Notes: generated from the letters alone by a model not told the origin. DNA of 33,124 nucleotides from Pseudomonadota bacterium (GCA_021821045.1 JAKACW010000052.1:1-33124); one strand, 5' to 3'. Counted from the first letter of the stretch, positions 1 through 8,599 are shown. Program-made: numbers and translations.

Positions 1-25
1 CGATTCCCAATGCTTTAAGCTTCAT
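1..25 (-). CDS. 5' end of an unidentified gene (partial)
   Basis: An ATG read on the minus strand at 25-23 is followed by eight codons (MKLKALGI) before the window ends. It is preceded by a strong AGGAGG ribosome binding site at about 33-38, with normal spacing. The start of a real gene downstream of adk is therefore likely, but eight residues are too few to name a family. The first residues would suit a signal peptide, which is only a guess. The 130 bases between this gene and the adk stop show no clear terminator. Confidence 0.5.
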
Positions 26-156
26 CGCGGACCCTCCTTACTCTGTTTCAGATGAAATTCACATTCTCATCTTGGCCCAATTTTAGAGGCCGTTTAAGAG
101 AAGGACGGGTCCATTTCATTTCCTACAATGCCTTTTCGCCGTAGGAGCGGCTCGGT

Positions 157-1341
157 TTACTTGTGTTTTTTCTTAGCCGACGACTTTTTCTTGGTCGCCG
201 ATGCCTTCTTGGTCGCTGGCTTGGCGGCCTTCTTTTTCGGCACAGGTTTCTTCGCGACAACCTTCTTAGTCGCGGGTTTCTTTACCGTCGCCTTCTTGGC
301 TGCCGCTTTTTTCCCACTGACTGGCTTCTTGGCGGCTGCCGCTTTCTTCGCTGTGACCTTCTTCGCCGTAACCTTCTTCGCTGTCACCTTTGCCGTGGCC
401 TTCTTGGCCGTTACCTTCGCCGCCGCGACTTTCTTCGTAACAACTTTCGCCGGCGCTTTTACGGCGGGTTTCTTCGCGGTTGCTTTCGCCGTGCCGGCCT
501 TGGCTTGCTTGGCGGCCGCCTTCGCCGCTTTTGCTTCGTCCGCAGCTTTCCTTTCCCGGGCCGTCCTCACCGCAGACAATACCTTGGCCTGCAAATCCTC
601 GACGGTAATCGATCGCCTCTTGGTGGTCGCGGCTTTGGGTTTCGCGGGCTTGGGCTCAACGATGGTCGTGACATCCACGGGCCGCTGCGATGCAACCATC
701 TCGTTGATCGCCTTGTCGATTGCGGCAAATATGTCGGGAATCTCGCCAACGCCTTGGATCACTCGCAATTTACCCTGTGTCTTGTAGTAGGCGATGACCG
801 GTTCGGTTTGCGCTTCGTACACCTTCAGCCTGTTGGCGATCGTCTCTTCATTGTCGTCGGCGCGATGGCGCAGATTGCCGCCGCACTTGTCGCAACGCTC
901 ATCCATCTTTGATGGCGAAGTATAAATATTGAATACCGCGCCGCAGGACTCGCAGGTCCGGCGACCAGTCAGGCGCTGCATGAGTTGGTCGAAGTCCACT
1001 TCCACCAACAACGCCATGTCCAAAGGTTGGTGCATCTTCTCCAACATGCGGTCGAGGGCTTCACCTTGGGGAATATTGCGCGGAAAACCGTCGAGAATAA
1101 ATCCGTTCTTGGTATCCGGTTGGGAGAGGCGCTCTTTGATCATCGCCAGAACCAACTCGTCCGAAACAAGCTGGCCAGCCTCCATCGCGGCCTTGGCCTG
1201 CATTCCCAAGGGCGAACCGGCTGCCACCGCGGCTCGAAGCAAATCACCCGTCGAGATTTGTGGGAACTGATACTTTTCGACCAACAATTGGGCTTGGGTA
1301 CCTTTTCCCGAGCCGGGGGCGCCTAACAGTACGATTCTCAT
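157..1341 (-). CDS. adk: Adenylate kinase with C-terminal histone H1-like tail
   Basis: Adenylate kinase interconverts ATP + AMP and 2 ADP in the cytoplasm. Residues 1-217 form a complete long-type Adk: P-loop GAPGSGKGT at 7-15, DGFPR at 84-88, and a zinc-type LID with C130/C133 and C150/C153. Normal bacterial Adk ends at about 215-220 residues, but this frame continues to 394. Residues 218-280 are a basic, partly helical linker. Residues 281-394 are built from AKK/TAKK/VTAKK repeats with 43 lysines and no acidic residue, like bacterial histone H1-like, AlgP or PhaF tails. There is no stop or frame change between the parts. The ATG at 1341 has a GAGGAG ribosome binding site 12 bases upstream. 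The kinase is certain. Nucleic-acid or nucleoid binding by the tail is inferred from composition. Confidence 0.95.
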   Translation of the reverse strand: MRIVLLGAPGSGKGTQAQLLVEKYQFPQISTGDLLRAAVAAGSPLGMQAKAAMEAGQLVSDELVLAMIKERLSQPDTKNGFILDGFPRNIPQGEALDRMLEKMHQPLDMALLVEVDFDQLMQRLTGRRTCESCGAVFNIYTSPSKMDERCDKCGGNLRHRADDNEETIANRLKVYEAQTEPVIAYYKTQGKLRVIQGVGEIPDIFAAIDKAINEMVASQRPVDVTTIVEPKPAKPKAATTKRRSITVEDLQAKVLSAVRTARERKAADEAKAAKAAAKQAKAGTAKATAKKPAVKAPAKVVTKKVAAAKVTAKKATAKVTAKKVTAKKVTAKKAAAAKKPVSGKKAAAKKATVKKPATKKVVAKKPVPKKKAAKPATKKASATKKKSSAKKKHK

Positions 1342-1650
1342 GGTGTTATTCCGCTCCTCGAAACCGTCAATAAAAACCAGCCTATGAGAAAAACTCCGTT
1401 GAGTCAGTGAGTTAACGCCTGGCTGCCCCGTCCTTGCTCGCTCGCGTCGCAGCCGCGCTAAATAACCGTGCTTAACCTACCCCTTGCGACGCGCTAAGTC
1501 AATGAACCTGAATAAATTAATCGACAACGTGACAGGTTCGCTAATGTAATTTCGTTGTCAGTAGGCGCGGCCAACCATTTGTGCCATGCTTACCGGGCTC
1601 AAATTCTAAGTCGGCAGAATAATACGGATTAGCCGACAACCACCAGGCGA
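1342..1650. promoter_or_regulatory. Divergent intergenic region between adk and pfp
   Basis: This gap of about 310 bases separates divergent adk and pfp, so it should hold both promoters. No convincing -35/-10 pair was found. A 6-bp inverted repeat, GTCGGC (1610-1615) and GCCGAC (1632-1637), lies 26 bases before the pfp start and could be an operator or a leader hairpin. No gene or structured RNA was recognised in the rest. Confidence 0.3.
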
Positions 1651-1662
1651 ATGGAGGGACCC

Positions 1663-2925
1663 ATGGCCAAAGCAAATGCGTTCTATGCCCAGTCGGGCGG
1701 CGTGACGGCGGTGATCAATGCCACGGCATGCGGCGTGATCGAAACCGCGCGCAAACATAAGGACAAGATCGGCAAGCTTTACGCCGGCCGCGACGGCATC
1801 ATCGGCGCGCTAACGGAAGATCTGATCGATACAAGCAAGGAACCGGCGTCGGCGATCGCCAAGTTGCGCCACACCCCGGGCGGTGCGTTCGGGTCCTGCC
1901 GCTACAAACTCAAGAGTATCGAGGACAACCGCGCCCAGTATGAACGGCTGATCGAAGTTTTCCGCGCCCACAATATTCGTTACTTTTTTTACAACGGCGG
2001 CGGCGACTCGCAGGACACCTCGCACAAGGTGTCCCAGATCGCCGACGCCTTGGGCTACCCTATCGTCTGCGTGGGCGTACCGAAGACAGTCGACAACGAT
2101 TTGCCCATCACCGATGCCTGCCCCGGCTTCGGCTCGGTGGCGAAGTACGTCGCCGTGTCGACCAAGGAAGCGGCCTTAGACGTGCGCTCCATGGCGCGGA
2201 CTTCGACCAAAGTCTTCATTCTCGAAGTGATGGGCCGCCACGCCGGCTGGATCGCCGCCGCCGGGGGCCTTGCCGGCGATCAGCCTGGCGACGCGCCGCA
2301 TGTCATTTTGTTTCCGGAGATCGCATTCGACAAAGCCGCCTTCCTGAAGAAAGTCTCGGACTCAGTAAAAAAATCCGGCTTCTGCGTGATCGTCGCTTCC
2401 GAGGGCGTGCGCGACGCGAGCGGGCAATTTCTTGCCGAAAGCGGGCTCAAGGACGCCTTCGGTCATGCTCAACTCGGCGGCGTCGCCCCGCGCCTGGCGG
2501 AGATGGTCAAAGGCGAGCTGGGTTTGAAATATCACTGGGCGGTGGCGGATTACCTGCAGCGCGCGGCGCGCCACATCGCGTCCAAAATGGACGTGCAGCA
2601 AGCGTACGCCTTGGGCAAGGCCGCGGTGGAATTGGCCTTGAAAGGCCACAATGCCGTCATGCCCGTGATCGTGCGCAAATCAGACAAACCCTACAAGTGG
2701 ACGATTGGTCACGCCAAGCTGAGCGATGTGGCGAACGTCGAGAAAAAAGTCCCGCGCAACTACATCACTAAAGACGGCTTTGGCATCACGGAAACGTGCC
2801 GCAAATATTTGCAGCCACTCATTCAAGGCGAAGACTACCCGCCATACAAAAACGGCGTGCCGGTTTATGTGACATTGAAAAATGTCGCCGTACCGAAGAA
2901 ACTCAAAACTAAATTCGACATTTAG
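1663..2925 (+). CDS. pfp: Pyrophosphate-dependent 6-phosphofructokinase
   Basis: This enzyme phosphorylates fructose 6-phosphate with PPi instead of ATP, reversibly, in glycolysis and gluconeogenesis. The 420-residue protein has the phosphofructokinase fold. The nucleotide/PPi loop GGGDS at 112-116 puts Asp115 where ATP enzymes have Gly. PKTVDND at 140-146 carries the Lys typical of PPi users (Lys141) plus the catalytic Asp. MGRHAGW at 190-196 is the sugar-phosphate site. These two residues are the known discriminators between PPi and ATP enzymes, so PPi use is well supported. I chose the ATG at 1663 because GGAGGG at 1653-1658 is its ribosome binding site. An in-frame ATG at 1651 would contain that site. 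The gene is followed by a haem-protein gene on the same strand, about 120 bases downstream. Confidence 0.92.
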   Translation: MAKANAFYAQSGGVTAVINATACGVIETARKHKDKIGKLYAGRDGIIGALTEDLIDTSKEPASAIAKLRHTPGGAFGSCRYKLKSIEDNRAQYERLIEVFRAHNIRYFFYNGGGDSQDTSHKVSQIADALGYPIVCVGVPKTVDNDLPITDACPGFGSVAKYVAVSTKEAALDVRSMARTSTKVFILEVMGRHAGWIAAAGGLAGDQPGDAPHVILFPEIAFDKAAFLKKVSDSVKKSGFCVIVASEGVRDASGQFLAESGLKDAFGHAQLGGVAPRLAEMVKGELGLKYHWAVADYLQRAARHIASKMDVQQAYALGKAAVELALKGHNAVMPVIVRKSDKPYKWTIGHAKLSDVANVEKKVPRNYITKDGFGITETCRKYLQPLIQGEDYPPYKNGVPVYVTLKNVAVPKKLKTKFDI

Positions 2926-3046
2926 GGCGCGACAAAGCTCTCGGCCGGAACAAAGTCGACAGTCAATCTCCGATGCGGGCGTTTCAATGGGCGTCGAATT
3001 CGTTATTATCGACGCCCAGCGAAACGCCGTCATCAAGGAGGAACCT

Positions 3047-3610
3047 ATGCGTGGAATCGCTCTAGTCGTGCTCGCGGGCATCACTCTTTCCGGCCCAGTT
3101 CAAGCCGAAGACCTGGGCCCGCGCTTGGCGGCAAGCCGCGCCGCCGTTAAAGACTTTTCCGAAACGCTGCGCAATGCTCTGCAGGGCGCAATCAAGGAAG
3201 GCGGGCCTATCAACGCCATCTCGGTGTGCAACAAGCAGGCGCCCGGCATCGCGGCGACGATCTCCAAATACCAAGGCCTCAGCATCGGCCGCACCTCCCT
3301 CAAGATCCGCAACCCCAACAACGCGCCCGACGAGTGGGAATTGGCGGTGCTCAAGTCGTTCGAGGAACAAAAAGCCGCAGGCATAGACCCGGCGACCTTG
3401 GAACACCACGAGGTAGTTGAACGGGACGGCGTGCGTTTGCTGCGGTACATGAAAGCCATTCCAACGCAAAGCGTCTGCCTCAACTGCCACGGCTCCAAAC
3501 TGGCGCCGGACGTGGCGGAGAAAATCAAGGCACTGTATCCGGATGACAAGGCCACGGGGTTCAGCGAAGGCGACTTGCGCGGGGCGTTCACGATTTCTCA
3601 GCGGCTGTAG
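3047..3610 (+). CDS. Periplasmic DUF3365 (Tll0287-like) haem-binding protein
   Basis: This 187-residue secreted protein has a signal peptide (residues 1-20, cleavage after VQA). The mature part matches the DUF3365/Tll0287-like family, small PAS-like haem sensors or c-type cytochromes. A single CxxCH haem motif is seen at C144-H148 (CLNCH), with another Cys at 61 (SVCNKQAPG). The family occurs alone or as the sensor part of signalling proteins. Here it is free-standing, so it may be a redox or gas sensor or an electron carrier. The ATG at 3047 has an AAGGAGG site at 3035-3041. It lies about 120 bases after pfp on the same strand, so co-transcription is possible but not shown. Function beyond haem binding is not known. 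Confidence 0.82.
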   Translation: MRGIALVVLAGITLSGPVQAEDLGPRLAASRAAVKDFSETLRNALQGAIKEGGPINAISVCNKQAPGIAATISKYQGLSIGRTSLKIRNPNNAPDEWELAVLKSFEEQKAAGIDPATLEHHEVVERDGVRLLRYMKAIPTQSVCLNCHGSKLAPDVAEKIKALYPDDKATGFSEGDLRGAFTISQRL

Positions 3611-3618
3611 TCGCCCGG

Positions 3619-3636
3619 GAAAAAACCGCGTTTTTC
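3619..3636. terminator. A/T-rich hairpin between convergent genes
   Basis: GAAAAAAC (3619-3626) pairs with GTTTTTC (3630-3636) across a 3-base loop. It lies between the ends of the convergent DUF3365 and GGDEF-EAL genes. The A and T runs could give a U-tract on either strand. The stem is weak. Confidence 0.35.
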
Positions 3637-3644
3637 ACGAGCGC

Positions 3645-6083
3645 CTAGTGCTTGCGATTGCGCTGACGTATGAATTCCACCAGAGCCTCCGCAGCGAGAG
3701 GTTTTGCATATAGGAAACCCTGGGCTTCATCGCAGGCACGCGCGCGCAACAATTCTTCTTGTTCCACCGTTTCCACCCCTTCGGCGATAACCTTCAAATT
3801 CAGACGATGAGCCAAACCGATGATCGCATCGGTTATGGCAGCGTCGTTTGTGTCTGCCTGCATCTCGCGCACGAATGCTCTGTCGATCTTCAAGCGATTG
3901 ATCGGCAGAAACTTAAGCGAGCTTAGACACGAGTAGCCCGTGCCAAAGTCGTCGACCGCCAGGGACACACCCATTTTCTTAAGCCTCTGCAAAGCGCTCA
4001 AACAATTACTACCGCTTTGCAACGTGCTCTCGGTGACTTCGATCTCCAACTGCCCGGCTGGCAGCGAGTATTGGTGCATCGCACGTTGCACGGCGTCGAC
4101 AAACCGATGATCGCGCATTTGCCGCGGCGAGACATTAACCGCCACGCGCAGGAAAGGGAGTCCCGCCTCGTTCCATTGGCGCGTCTGGTCGCAAACCGCG
4201 CGCAACACCCATTCCCCGATATCCACGATCAAGCCGTTGTCCTCGGCAATGGAAATGATCTCAGTCGCGCCCAGCAGTCCCTTGGTCGGATGCTGCCAGC
4301 GAACCAAGGCCTCCACGCCAACCATTTCGCCGGTGCGCATGGAAAATTGCGGTTGATAGTGAAGAACGAACTCTTCCCTCTGAAGCGCCCGGCGCACCTC
4401 TTGATCCAATGCAAGAGAGCGCGCGGTTTCAACCGTCATCTCCGCCGTGTAGAAAGCGTAACGATTGCAACCATGTTCCTTCGCCGCATACATTGCCGCA
4501 TCGGCCGCCCTGATTAGATCATCGAGATCGCCGCAGTTTTCCGGAAACAAGCTGATGCCGATACTCGGGGAAACGGACAAGCTGCAGCTTCCCAGATCGA
4601 TTTGCTGGTTAAGCGTACTGATGATCTTCCTCGCGACGATGACGACATCATCAACGTCATCGACATGGTCAAGAATCACCATGAATTCGTCGCCGCCTAG
4701 ACGGGCCACCGTATCTTCGCTGCGAACGCAGCCCTGCATGCGCAGCGCTATGGTGCGCAATAGCTCATCCCCAACGCTATGGCCAAGCGTATCGTTTACC
4801 CGTTTGAAGTAGTCCAAATCAATAAACAGCACCGCGACTTGGGAGTGGACACGCTTGGCCCGCTCCAGGGATCGCTCGAGCCGCTCACGCGCGAGAAGCC
4901 GGTTTGGGAGTCCCGTTAGTGCGTCGTGATGGGCTAAATAAAACAATTTCTGCTCCGCACTGCGCACCGGACTGAGATCGGAGAACACGCCGACATAGTG
5001 GGTCGCGCCACCGCTTTCGTCCCGCACCTCGACCAGCTTGGCGAGTAATTGATACTCGCCGCCGCCTTTTCGCCCCGCGACAACCTCGCCGCTCCATTGG
5101 CCGGACTTTCGCAGCGAACGGTCGATCTCTCGCAGTTTCGTCGGTTGCACGACTTCCTCTCGCATCAGATCGGTCTTGTTGCCGGCAATCTGGTCCAACG
5201 GCAAATCCACCAACTCGCAATACCGGGGATTCGCCGTGACGATGCGGAATTCTTGATCCAGCACCGCAATTCCATCCGGGCTGACTTCGAATACTGTTGC
5301 GGCCTGTCGCAAGTGCTGGTCCGCGAGCTTGCGCTCGCTGATATCCTGGATTACTCCGATGACTCGGCTAACACCCGTGTCTCGACGCGGCGGAAACACC
5401 TTGCCTTGCACCTTTAACCAGCGCAGATCACCGTTGACTTTTCGACTGCGAAATTCCGCCTGGAAGAGCGTGCCGTCGCCCACAGACCGGTCAAGTGCTT
5501 GGGATACCATTGCGCGATCGTCCGAATGAACGCGACTTAGAAAGTCGTCCCACGTGGCGGTGAACACTTGCTGCGTCGACCCAAGCACACTATCCGCGGG
5601 TCCGATTCGCAACAGTCTGCGCGATGACAAGTCCAATTCCCAGGAACCCATCTCCGCGGCTTCCATTGCAAGCCGTAGGCGCTCCTCATTTTCCTTTAGC
5701 GCGATGTCAGTGTGGCGGCGCTCCAAGGCCATTTGAATGGTCGCATGCAACGCACGCTCGGAAAACGGTTTGACCAAGTAGCCGTAGGGCCGCGTATCTC
5801 TTGCACGCTCCAGCGTGGCGTCTTCCGAATAAGCCGTAAGATAGATAACAGGTATGTCAAGCTCGGCCGGGATGTTCTTTGCCGTTTCGATGCCGTCCAT
5901 TGACCCTTCGATGTTGATATCCATGAGCACAAGATCCGGCTGCAGGTCCCGCACTTTCTCCAACGCTTGTTCGCCCGATGCGACAATCGCCGGCACCTGG
6001 TATCCAAGCTTTTTGAGTCGCTGCTGGAGATTCAAAGCGACAATCCGTTCATCCTCCACGACAAGCACTTTACAACTCAGCAT
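3645..6083 (-). CDS. Response regulator REC-PAS-PAS-GGDEF-EAL (c-di-GMP turnover)
   Basis: This 812-residue cytoplasmic regulator has five domains. REC (1-120) has phospho-acceptor Asp55, YLTAYS and LVKPF. Two PAS/PAC domains follow at about 135-255 and 260-378. GGDEF is intact at 463-467, with an RxxD inhibitory site at 454-457. EAL is complete: E591, N650, E685, D711/D712, K732, E768 and Q788. Both c-di-GMP synthase and phosphodiesterase activities are therefore possible, and many such hybrids favour one. The ATG at 6083 (MLSCKVLVVEDE) starts exactly at the REC domain and follows a GAGG site. It overlaps the end of the upstream kinase gene by 14 bases, so the two are translationally coupled and the kinase is the likely partner. 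Output is probably motility or biofilm control, which is inferred from the family. Confidence 0.93.
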   Translation of the reverse strand: MLSCKVLVVEDERIVALNLQQRLKKLGYQVPAIVASGEQALEKVRDLQPDLVLMDINIEGSMDGIETAKNIPAELDIPVIYLTAYSEDATLERARDTRPYGYLVKPFSERALHATIQMALERRHTDIALKENEERLRLAMEAAEMGSWELDLSSRRLLRIGPADSVLGSTQQVFTATWDDFLSRVHSDDRAMVSQALDRSVGDGTLFQAEFRSRKVNGDLRWLKVQGKVFPPRRDTGVSRVIGVIQDISERKLADQHLRQAATVFEVSPDGIAVLDQEFRIVTANPRYCELVDLPLDQIAGNKTDLMREEVVQPTKLREIDRSLRKSGQWSGEVVAGRKGGGEYQLLAKLVEVRDESGGATHYVGVFSDLSPVRSAEQKLFYLAHHDALTGLPNRLLARERLERSLERAKRVHSQVAVLFIDLDYFKRVNDTLGHSVGDELLRTIALRMQGCVRSEDTVARLGGDEFMVILDHVDDVDDVVIVARKIISTLNQQIDLGSCSLSVSPSIGISLFPENCGDLDDLIRAADAAMYAAKEHGCNRYAFYTAEMTVETARSLALDQEVRRALQREEFVLHYQPQFSMRTGEMVGVEALVRWQHPTKGLLGATEIISIAEDNGLIVDIGEWVLRAVCDQTRQWNEAGLPFLRVAVNVSPRQMRDHRFVDAVQRAMHQYSLPAGQLEIEVTESTLQSGSNCLSALQRLKKMGVSLAVDDFGTGYSCLSSLKFLPINRLKIDRAFVREMQADTNDAAITDAIIGLAHRLNLKVIAEGVETVEQEELLRARACDEAQGFLYAKPLAAEALVEFIRQRNRKH

Positions 6084-7545
6084 GCTGGGCCTCGTACTTT
6101 CCAGGTTTGAGATGTTCACTCGACAGAAGAAAGCGCAATACAAACTGCGTTGGATTGGATCGGTTAACCGTCAGATCGCCTTCCACCTGCTGGGCGAGGA
6201 GCGTTACCAACTTAAGACCAAGACTGGTGGTATTTTCGAAATCAACGGTTTCGGGAATGCCAATGCCGTCGTCACTGATCACAAGGCACACATAATCGGC
6301 GCTGTCCTTCTCGAGCCGGATGCGAACCTCGCCGCAGCGGTCATGGGGAAACGCATGCTTGAGCGAATTGGTAACCAGCTCGTTAACAAACAGTCCGCAC
6401 GGTATCGCGACGTTGAGGGGGAGCAGCACATCGACCGTGTCGATCGACAGAGCAATTCTGTTCTGATCGATGCCATAGGAAGCGGAAAGTATCGGCGCGA
6501 GGTTGTCGAGAAAATGCCCGAAGTCGACGCCGGAGAAGTCTCTGGATTGGTACAGGGTCTGGTGGATAAGCGCCATGGACTGAATTCGATTTTGGGTTTC
6601 CCGCATCATTTCCAGAACGGTCGGATCATCTATCCGCGTGGATTGAAGGTCGAGGAGGCTGTGTACAATCTGCAAATTGTTCTTGACCCGGTGGTGAATC
6701 TCGGCAAGGAGCACATCCTTTTCCCGCAGGGCAGCCTGAATGCGATCTTCCTTGATCTTGCGATCGGATATGTCGACGATCGCGGAAAGAACCATCGTTC
6801 CATCCTCTGTTTCGATCGGATTCAGGCCGATCTCCACCGCAAACTCGCTGCCGTCCTTGCGCAATGCAAACAAGTCACGACCCGCGCCCATCGGGCGTGA
6901 CAGTGGCTCGGAAAAAAAGTGGCGGCGGAGTCCCGGGTGGTGCTTCCTGAAACGCTCCGGCACCAAGATCTCCACCGGCTGGCCCAATAGCTCCGAGCGC
7001 GCATAGCCAAACGTGCGCTCGGCTTGCAGATTGACCATGGCGATGCAACCCGCAGCATTGATCATAACCATGGCGCTCGGCGCCGCTTCGACGACTCGCC
7101 TGAAGCGCTCTTCCAGTTGCTCCCGTACCGAAAAATCGCGGAGAACCTGTCCGTATCCGCGCACTGAGCCGTCGTCGGTCCGCAACGCGGTAAGGATTGA
7201 CCGCGCGAGAAATCTCGACCCGTCCCGCCGAACGCGCCAGCCCTCGGATTCATGCGTCCCGTCAGCCGTGGCGGCCGTTAAATCGCGCTGGGGCAGACCG
7301 TGGGCAACGTCATCCTCGGTATAGAACACTGCGAAATGGCGTCCAATGACTTCCTCGGAGCCGTACCCGACGATGCGTTCAGCGCCGATGTTCCAGGAAC
7401 TTATCCGGCCCTCTTTATCGAGTGGGATGAGCGCGTAGTCCTCGACATTGGTAACCAGAAGGCGGTAGGTTTCTTCGCATTCCCGCAGCGAGACGCGCAT
7501 GCGCTGAAGAAGGCTTTCTGCGGATGAACCGACAATTTTGTTCAT
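6070..7545 (-). CDS. Soluble PAS-PAS HisKA_2 sensor histidine kinase
   Basis: This 491-residue kinase has no membrane segment. It has two PAS domains (about 22-140 and 145-265), then a HisKA_2 dimerisation domain with the motif HHRVKNN at 284-290 (phospho-His probably 285). A HATPase_c domain follows, with N-box NELVTN at 388-393 and G1 box DDGIGI at 425-430. HisKA_2 kinases of this type usually phosphorylate REC domains of the class found in the next gene, which overlaps its 3' end by 14 bases. The signal is presumably cytoplasmic (redox, light or a small molecule through PAS). No cofactor residue could be assigned. The ATG at 7545 has only a weak upstream GGGAAG, and no better start was seen. 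Confidence 0.9.
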   Translation of the reverse strand: MNKIVGSSAESLLQRMRVSLRECEETYRLLVTNVEDYALIPLDKEGRISSWNIGAERIVGYGSEEVIGRHFAVFYTEDDVAHGLPQRDLTAATADGTHESEGWRVRRDGSRFLARSILTALRTDDGSVRGYGQVLRDFSVREQLEERFRRVVEAAPSAMVMINAAGCIAMVNLQAERTFGYARSELLGQPVEILVPERFRKHHPGLRRHFFSEPLSRPMGAGRDLFALRKDGSEFAVEIGLNPIETEDGTMVLSAIVDISDRKIKEDRIQAALREKDVLLAEIHHRVKNNLQIVHSLLDLQSTRIDDPTVLEMMRETQNRIQSMALIHQTLYQSRDFSGVDFGHFLDNLAPILSASYGIDQNRIALSIDTVDVLLPLNVAIPCGLFVNELVTNSLKHAFPHDRCGEVRIRLEKDSADYVCLVISDDGIGIPETVDFENTTSLGLKLVTLLAQQVEGDLTVNRSNPTQFVLRFLLSSEHLKPGKYEAQHAEL

Positions 7546-7738
7546 AACGCTCGGGCTTCCCGTTGGATCTCATTGGCACCGAAAAAAGTGCGCGCTCGCA
7601 AGGCCGGGCCAGCGTCGCTGACGTTCGAAAGAGGACACAACGGTAACTCTAGTACACATTTTTGGATCGGCATAGCCGCCAGTGCGTCCTCGGGCCATCC
7701 GAAAATCCGGCAAAAAACTACAACTGTCGGCGGGATGG

Positions 7739-7785
7739 AACGCCCGCGCGCCCCTGCACCAGATGCACAAGGGCGCGCAGGCGTT
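7739..7785 (-). terminator. Long hairpin after the EF-hand gene
   Basis: Two 15-base arms, 7739-7753 and 7771-7785, pair with a single G-U wobble. A TGCA/TGCA inner pair sits in the 17-base loop. The hairpin lies 20 bases past the stop of the EF-hand gene, read on the minus strand. There is no immediate T-tract, and six Ts occur only some 25 bases beyond. It is probably a transcript 3' end or a stabilising structure. Confidence 0.55.
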
Positions 7786-7805
7786 ATCGGTTTACGTCTT
7801 ATCGG

Positions 7806-8264
7806 TTAGTCTTTATCCGTCAGCGGTGAACGCAAAGGCTGATCGGGCGTTTCAGGCTCACCGGAAAGATTGCCTCTCGGCGCGTTCCGTTCCTGGTTTA
7901 GAATGGTGTCGCTGTTGGCTTCCGCGAACTGGGCATACTCCTCCATGTTCACTTTCTGATCGCCGTTTACATCGACTCTTTTGAAGTCCGCAATCAACTG
8001 GATCTGGCCTCTCGCCTCTGACATGGAAATGGTTCCGTCATCGTCGGCATCCAGACGTTTGAAGCCCATGCGAATCGTTTCCGTGTCCTTACCGCTTTCT
8101 GAAGAGGCGGCGTCCCCCGGCGACAACTGTTGCTCCTGCAATTGATTGACCGACGAGCCCTCGCTTGATCCCGCTGGTGCGCCTGTCTCGGCAAGTGCGG
8201 TGGCTGAAAACAAAGACAGGACAATCGCGCCTGACAGTGCGGTTAACGTGTTTTTGGCGTACAT
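7806..8264 (-). CDS. Secreted EF-hand calcium-binding protein
   Basis: This 152-residue protein has a signal peptide (1-25, cleavage after ALA) and a low-complexity Ser/Gly/Gln stretch (26-60). Two EF-hand loops follow. Loop 1 at 72-83 (DADDDGTISMSE) is canonical. Loop 2 at 98-109 (DVNGDQKVNMEE) has Gln in place of the usual Gly at position 6. It should bind Ca2+ in the periplasm, as a buffer or sensor. The ATG at 8264 was chosen because AAGGAG lies 9 bases upstream and the signal peptide starts there. The frame stays open upstream but without hydrophobic character. A perfect sigma-54 promoter lies 111 bases upstream, next to a sigma-54 activator gene, so it is very likely a target of that regulator. 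The physiological role is unknown. Confidence 0.88.
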   Translation of the reverse strand: MYAKNTLTALSGAIVLSLFSATALAETGAPAGSSEGSSVNQLQEQQLSPGDAASSESGKDTETIRMGFKRLDADDDGTISMSEARGQIQLIADFKRVDVNGDQKVNMEEYAQFAEANSDTILNQERNAPRGNLSGEPETPDQPLRSPLTDKD

Positions 8265-8374
8265 AAAATCACTCCTTCGTGTATGACGGGTCGATTGTGT
8301 TCGATCCTCACTCCCGCGAGCGGAGCTGCTCTTCAGAGATGAACAACGCATCTCGCGGGTCCTAAACACGACGT

Positions 8375-8390
8375 TGCAATTGCAGTGCCA
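8375..8390 (-). promoter_or_regulatory. Sigma-54 (-24/-12) promoter of the EF-hand gene
   Basis: Read on the minus strand this is TGGCACTGCAATTGCA, a perfect match to TGGCAC-N5-TTGCA. The start point would be near 8363, giving a leader of about 100 bases before the ATG at 8264. A weaker copy (TGGCACAGTTCGCGCA) lies at 8583-8568. It also forms a GGCAC/GTGCC inverted repeat and could instead be an activator site. Confidence 0.85.
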
Positions 8391-8599
8391 ATTGAATTAT
8401 GTCTTAGACGACAATCACATAGAGATCGTCCGAGGGAAAATGTCGAATCAAATGGTTGCAGACACGCGACAGGGACGACGATTTCCACCATTGCTGACTG
8501 AACCGACCCTCAGATCGAGCACACTGACATCACGTATCAGCTTCGCTGCGGCAAGGCACGCGGCACTTGCGCGAACTGTGCCAAGGAACGGCCGAGTCC

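Noticed and set aside
221-226. Regulator motif GAFTDA (about 9325-9340 in the DNA) taken as a broken sigma-54 contact
   Set aside because: The residue numbers refer to the 8600-10000 regulator. GAFTDA is a familiar working variant of GAFTGA, so it is not evidence of loss of function.
163-912. Long plus-strand open frames antisense to the adk tail
   Set aside because: They are the reverse of the Lys/Ala-rich repeat, give Phe/Leu/Arg-rich low-complexity proteins and have no ribosome binding site.
1555-1583. TTGTCA as -35 of a pfp promoter
   Set aside because: No acceptable -10 hexamer lies 16-18 bases downstream.
1651-1662. Earlier in-frame ATG for pfp
   Set aside because: It contains the GGAGGG that is clearly the ribosome binding site of the ATG at 1663.
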